Of a stretch of 64,000 nucleotides of DNA, positions 63,154 through 64,000 are shown one piece after another. Both the position numbers and the translations under genes were made by a program. Source of the stretch: Epiperipatus broadwayi. Its lineage: Eukaryota; Onychophora; Udeonychophora; Euonychophora; Peripatidae. The stretch lies in NCBI GenBank assembly GCA_028023455.1, contig JAQFVV010000020.1:6185092-6249091 (forward strand), written 5' to 3'. Position 1 is the stretch's first letter. Every line of letters starts with the position of its first letter. The notes below the pieces were generated by a model that saw only the letters and a list, made by a program, of their open reading frames with translations, was not told the origin of the DNA and made no database searches.

Positions 63154-64000
63154 TATACGAAATATATGATGTTATGATAAGTGAAGAAAAATTGATTTTG
63201 TATATGTGAGGTTGGATCAGATGCTAACTATCTCTTTGAATTAAGTTTATGTTATTGCTAAGAAAAGGAAGAAAGAACCATAAAAGTCATCTTTTTAAAT
63301 TAGTATTCATCTAAGTAGTGGATAAGGATATTTACATATATGTTTTCCAAAGTTTATATTGGAGGATTACATGAGAAACAAATTTTATTATAAATATATA
63401 TGTCAACTGTGAGACAAAGATAATTGAATGAATGAATTATATTAATGCGGGGGGGGGGGTCAACAAAATGTAGTATTATATCCTTCATGTATTAAGAGCA
63501 TAGGTCATTTATTTAATAGAAAATAATGCTCGATCATAAAATTATACTCTAATCTGTGATTATAGATTTGACATTTTAAAATTGATCAGAATAAACATCG
63601 GATACTTTACTGCAAGTACAATTGTTATTATTTGTTTTTTATTAGGATAATTTAGATATTTGACTATTAAAGAAATATCATTGTTGGTTACTTAAATTTC
63701 ATTAGATTAAGTAGTAATTGTAGATAATAATGAATTTTATTAAAATTAGAAAGATTAATTTAAATTTAATAATCCATTATTAGCCAATAGTTGCTAATGA
63801 GTGTATTTGCTCTATATGAGAAATAGAGAATTGTACTAACCCCTTTGCTATTATAAATTTGTAAATAAATTGTATTTTTTATTTATGTAAATGCTGTGCA
63901 GTTTTTATCTGGTCTGCATATCAATTTCATGGTCCATTTTATATAGAGTAATTCCTGTGGTATGTGATTTACAAGTATAATAAATTAAGAATGATATATT
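63154..64000. other. AT-rich DNA, no gene recognised
   Basis: Contains a short G homopolymer at 63450-63459. No coding sequence seen. Confidence 0.5.

Overview
This window looks like gene-poor nuclear DNA from an animal, most likely an invertebrate. It is strongly A+T-rich, carries long dinucleotide and tetranucleotide microsatellites, has a 500-base assembly gap (6746-7245), and is packed with eukaryotic transposable elements: Penelope-like elements with GIY-YIG domains, an RTE-like LINE, a Ty3-type LTR relic, a mariner relic and tRNA-derived SINEs. I found no convincing host gene, no intact tRNA or rRNA gene, and nothing prokaryotic. The species cannot be fixed from sequence alone.

Layout. 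1-7284: a repeat complex in which an ~850-bp module (A) alternates with an ~1.5-kb module (B); one A copy is bounded by 39-bp inverted termini. 7285-18345: AT-rich non-coding DNA with one SINE, a 280-bp palindrome and diverged repeats. 18346-25250: microsatellite, a Penelope-like relic, a 0.9-kb inverted-repeat element, and the first copy of a large direct duplication holding a head-to-head pair of Penelope-like 3' ends. 25250-31700: degenerate gag-like sequence, the second copy of the duplication, and several short foldback elements. 35400-40850: two more foldback elements, a mariner relic and a LINE tail. 42100-45840: SINE and Ty3-type relic. 45845-46103: tetranucleotide microsatellite. 48065-50620: a ~190-base poly(G) tract abutting a 751-codon open reading frame for a LINE reverse transcriptase, the only long intact ORF. 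50620-64000: mostly AT-rich DNA with three more SINE copies and an 887-bp TIR element flanked by TA.

The most interesting signal is a set of ten hammerhead-ribozyme motifs or remnants in four sequence subfamilies. Each lies inside a short, non-coding element, and most of these elements are palindromic. The cleanest is at 22674-22715: conserved CTGATGA and GAAA cores, a perfect 4-bp stem II, a 6-bp stem I, a GTC cleavage triplet and a tiny palindromic stem III. Between subfamilies the stems change on both sides and mostly still pair, which is covariation and hard to explain by chance. Three elements have exact 12-14 bp target-site duplications, implying retrotransposition. Hammerheads with minimal palindromic stem III are known from Penelope-like elements and related non-autonomous retroelements, and Penelope-like coding remnants lie in the same interval, so I infer a family of non-autonomous, ribozyme-bearing retroelements. 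One subfamily (19954-20845) also seems to carry a tRNA-like B box in each arm.

The second theme is a very short tRNA-only SINE (~110 bp) with five copies, three of them with exact 12-17 bp target-site duplications.
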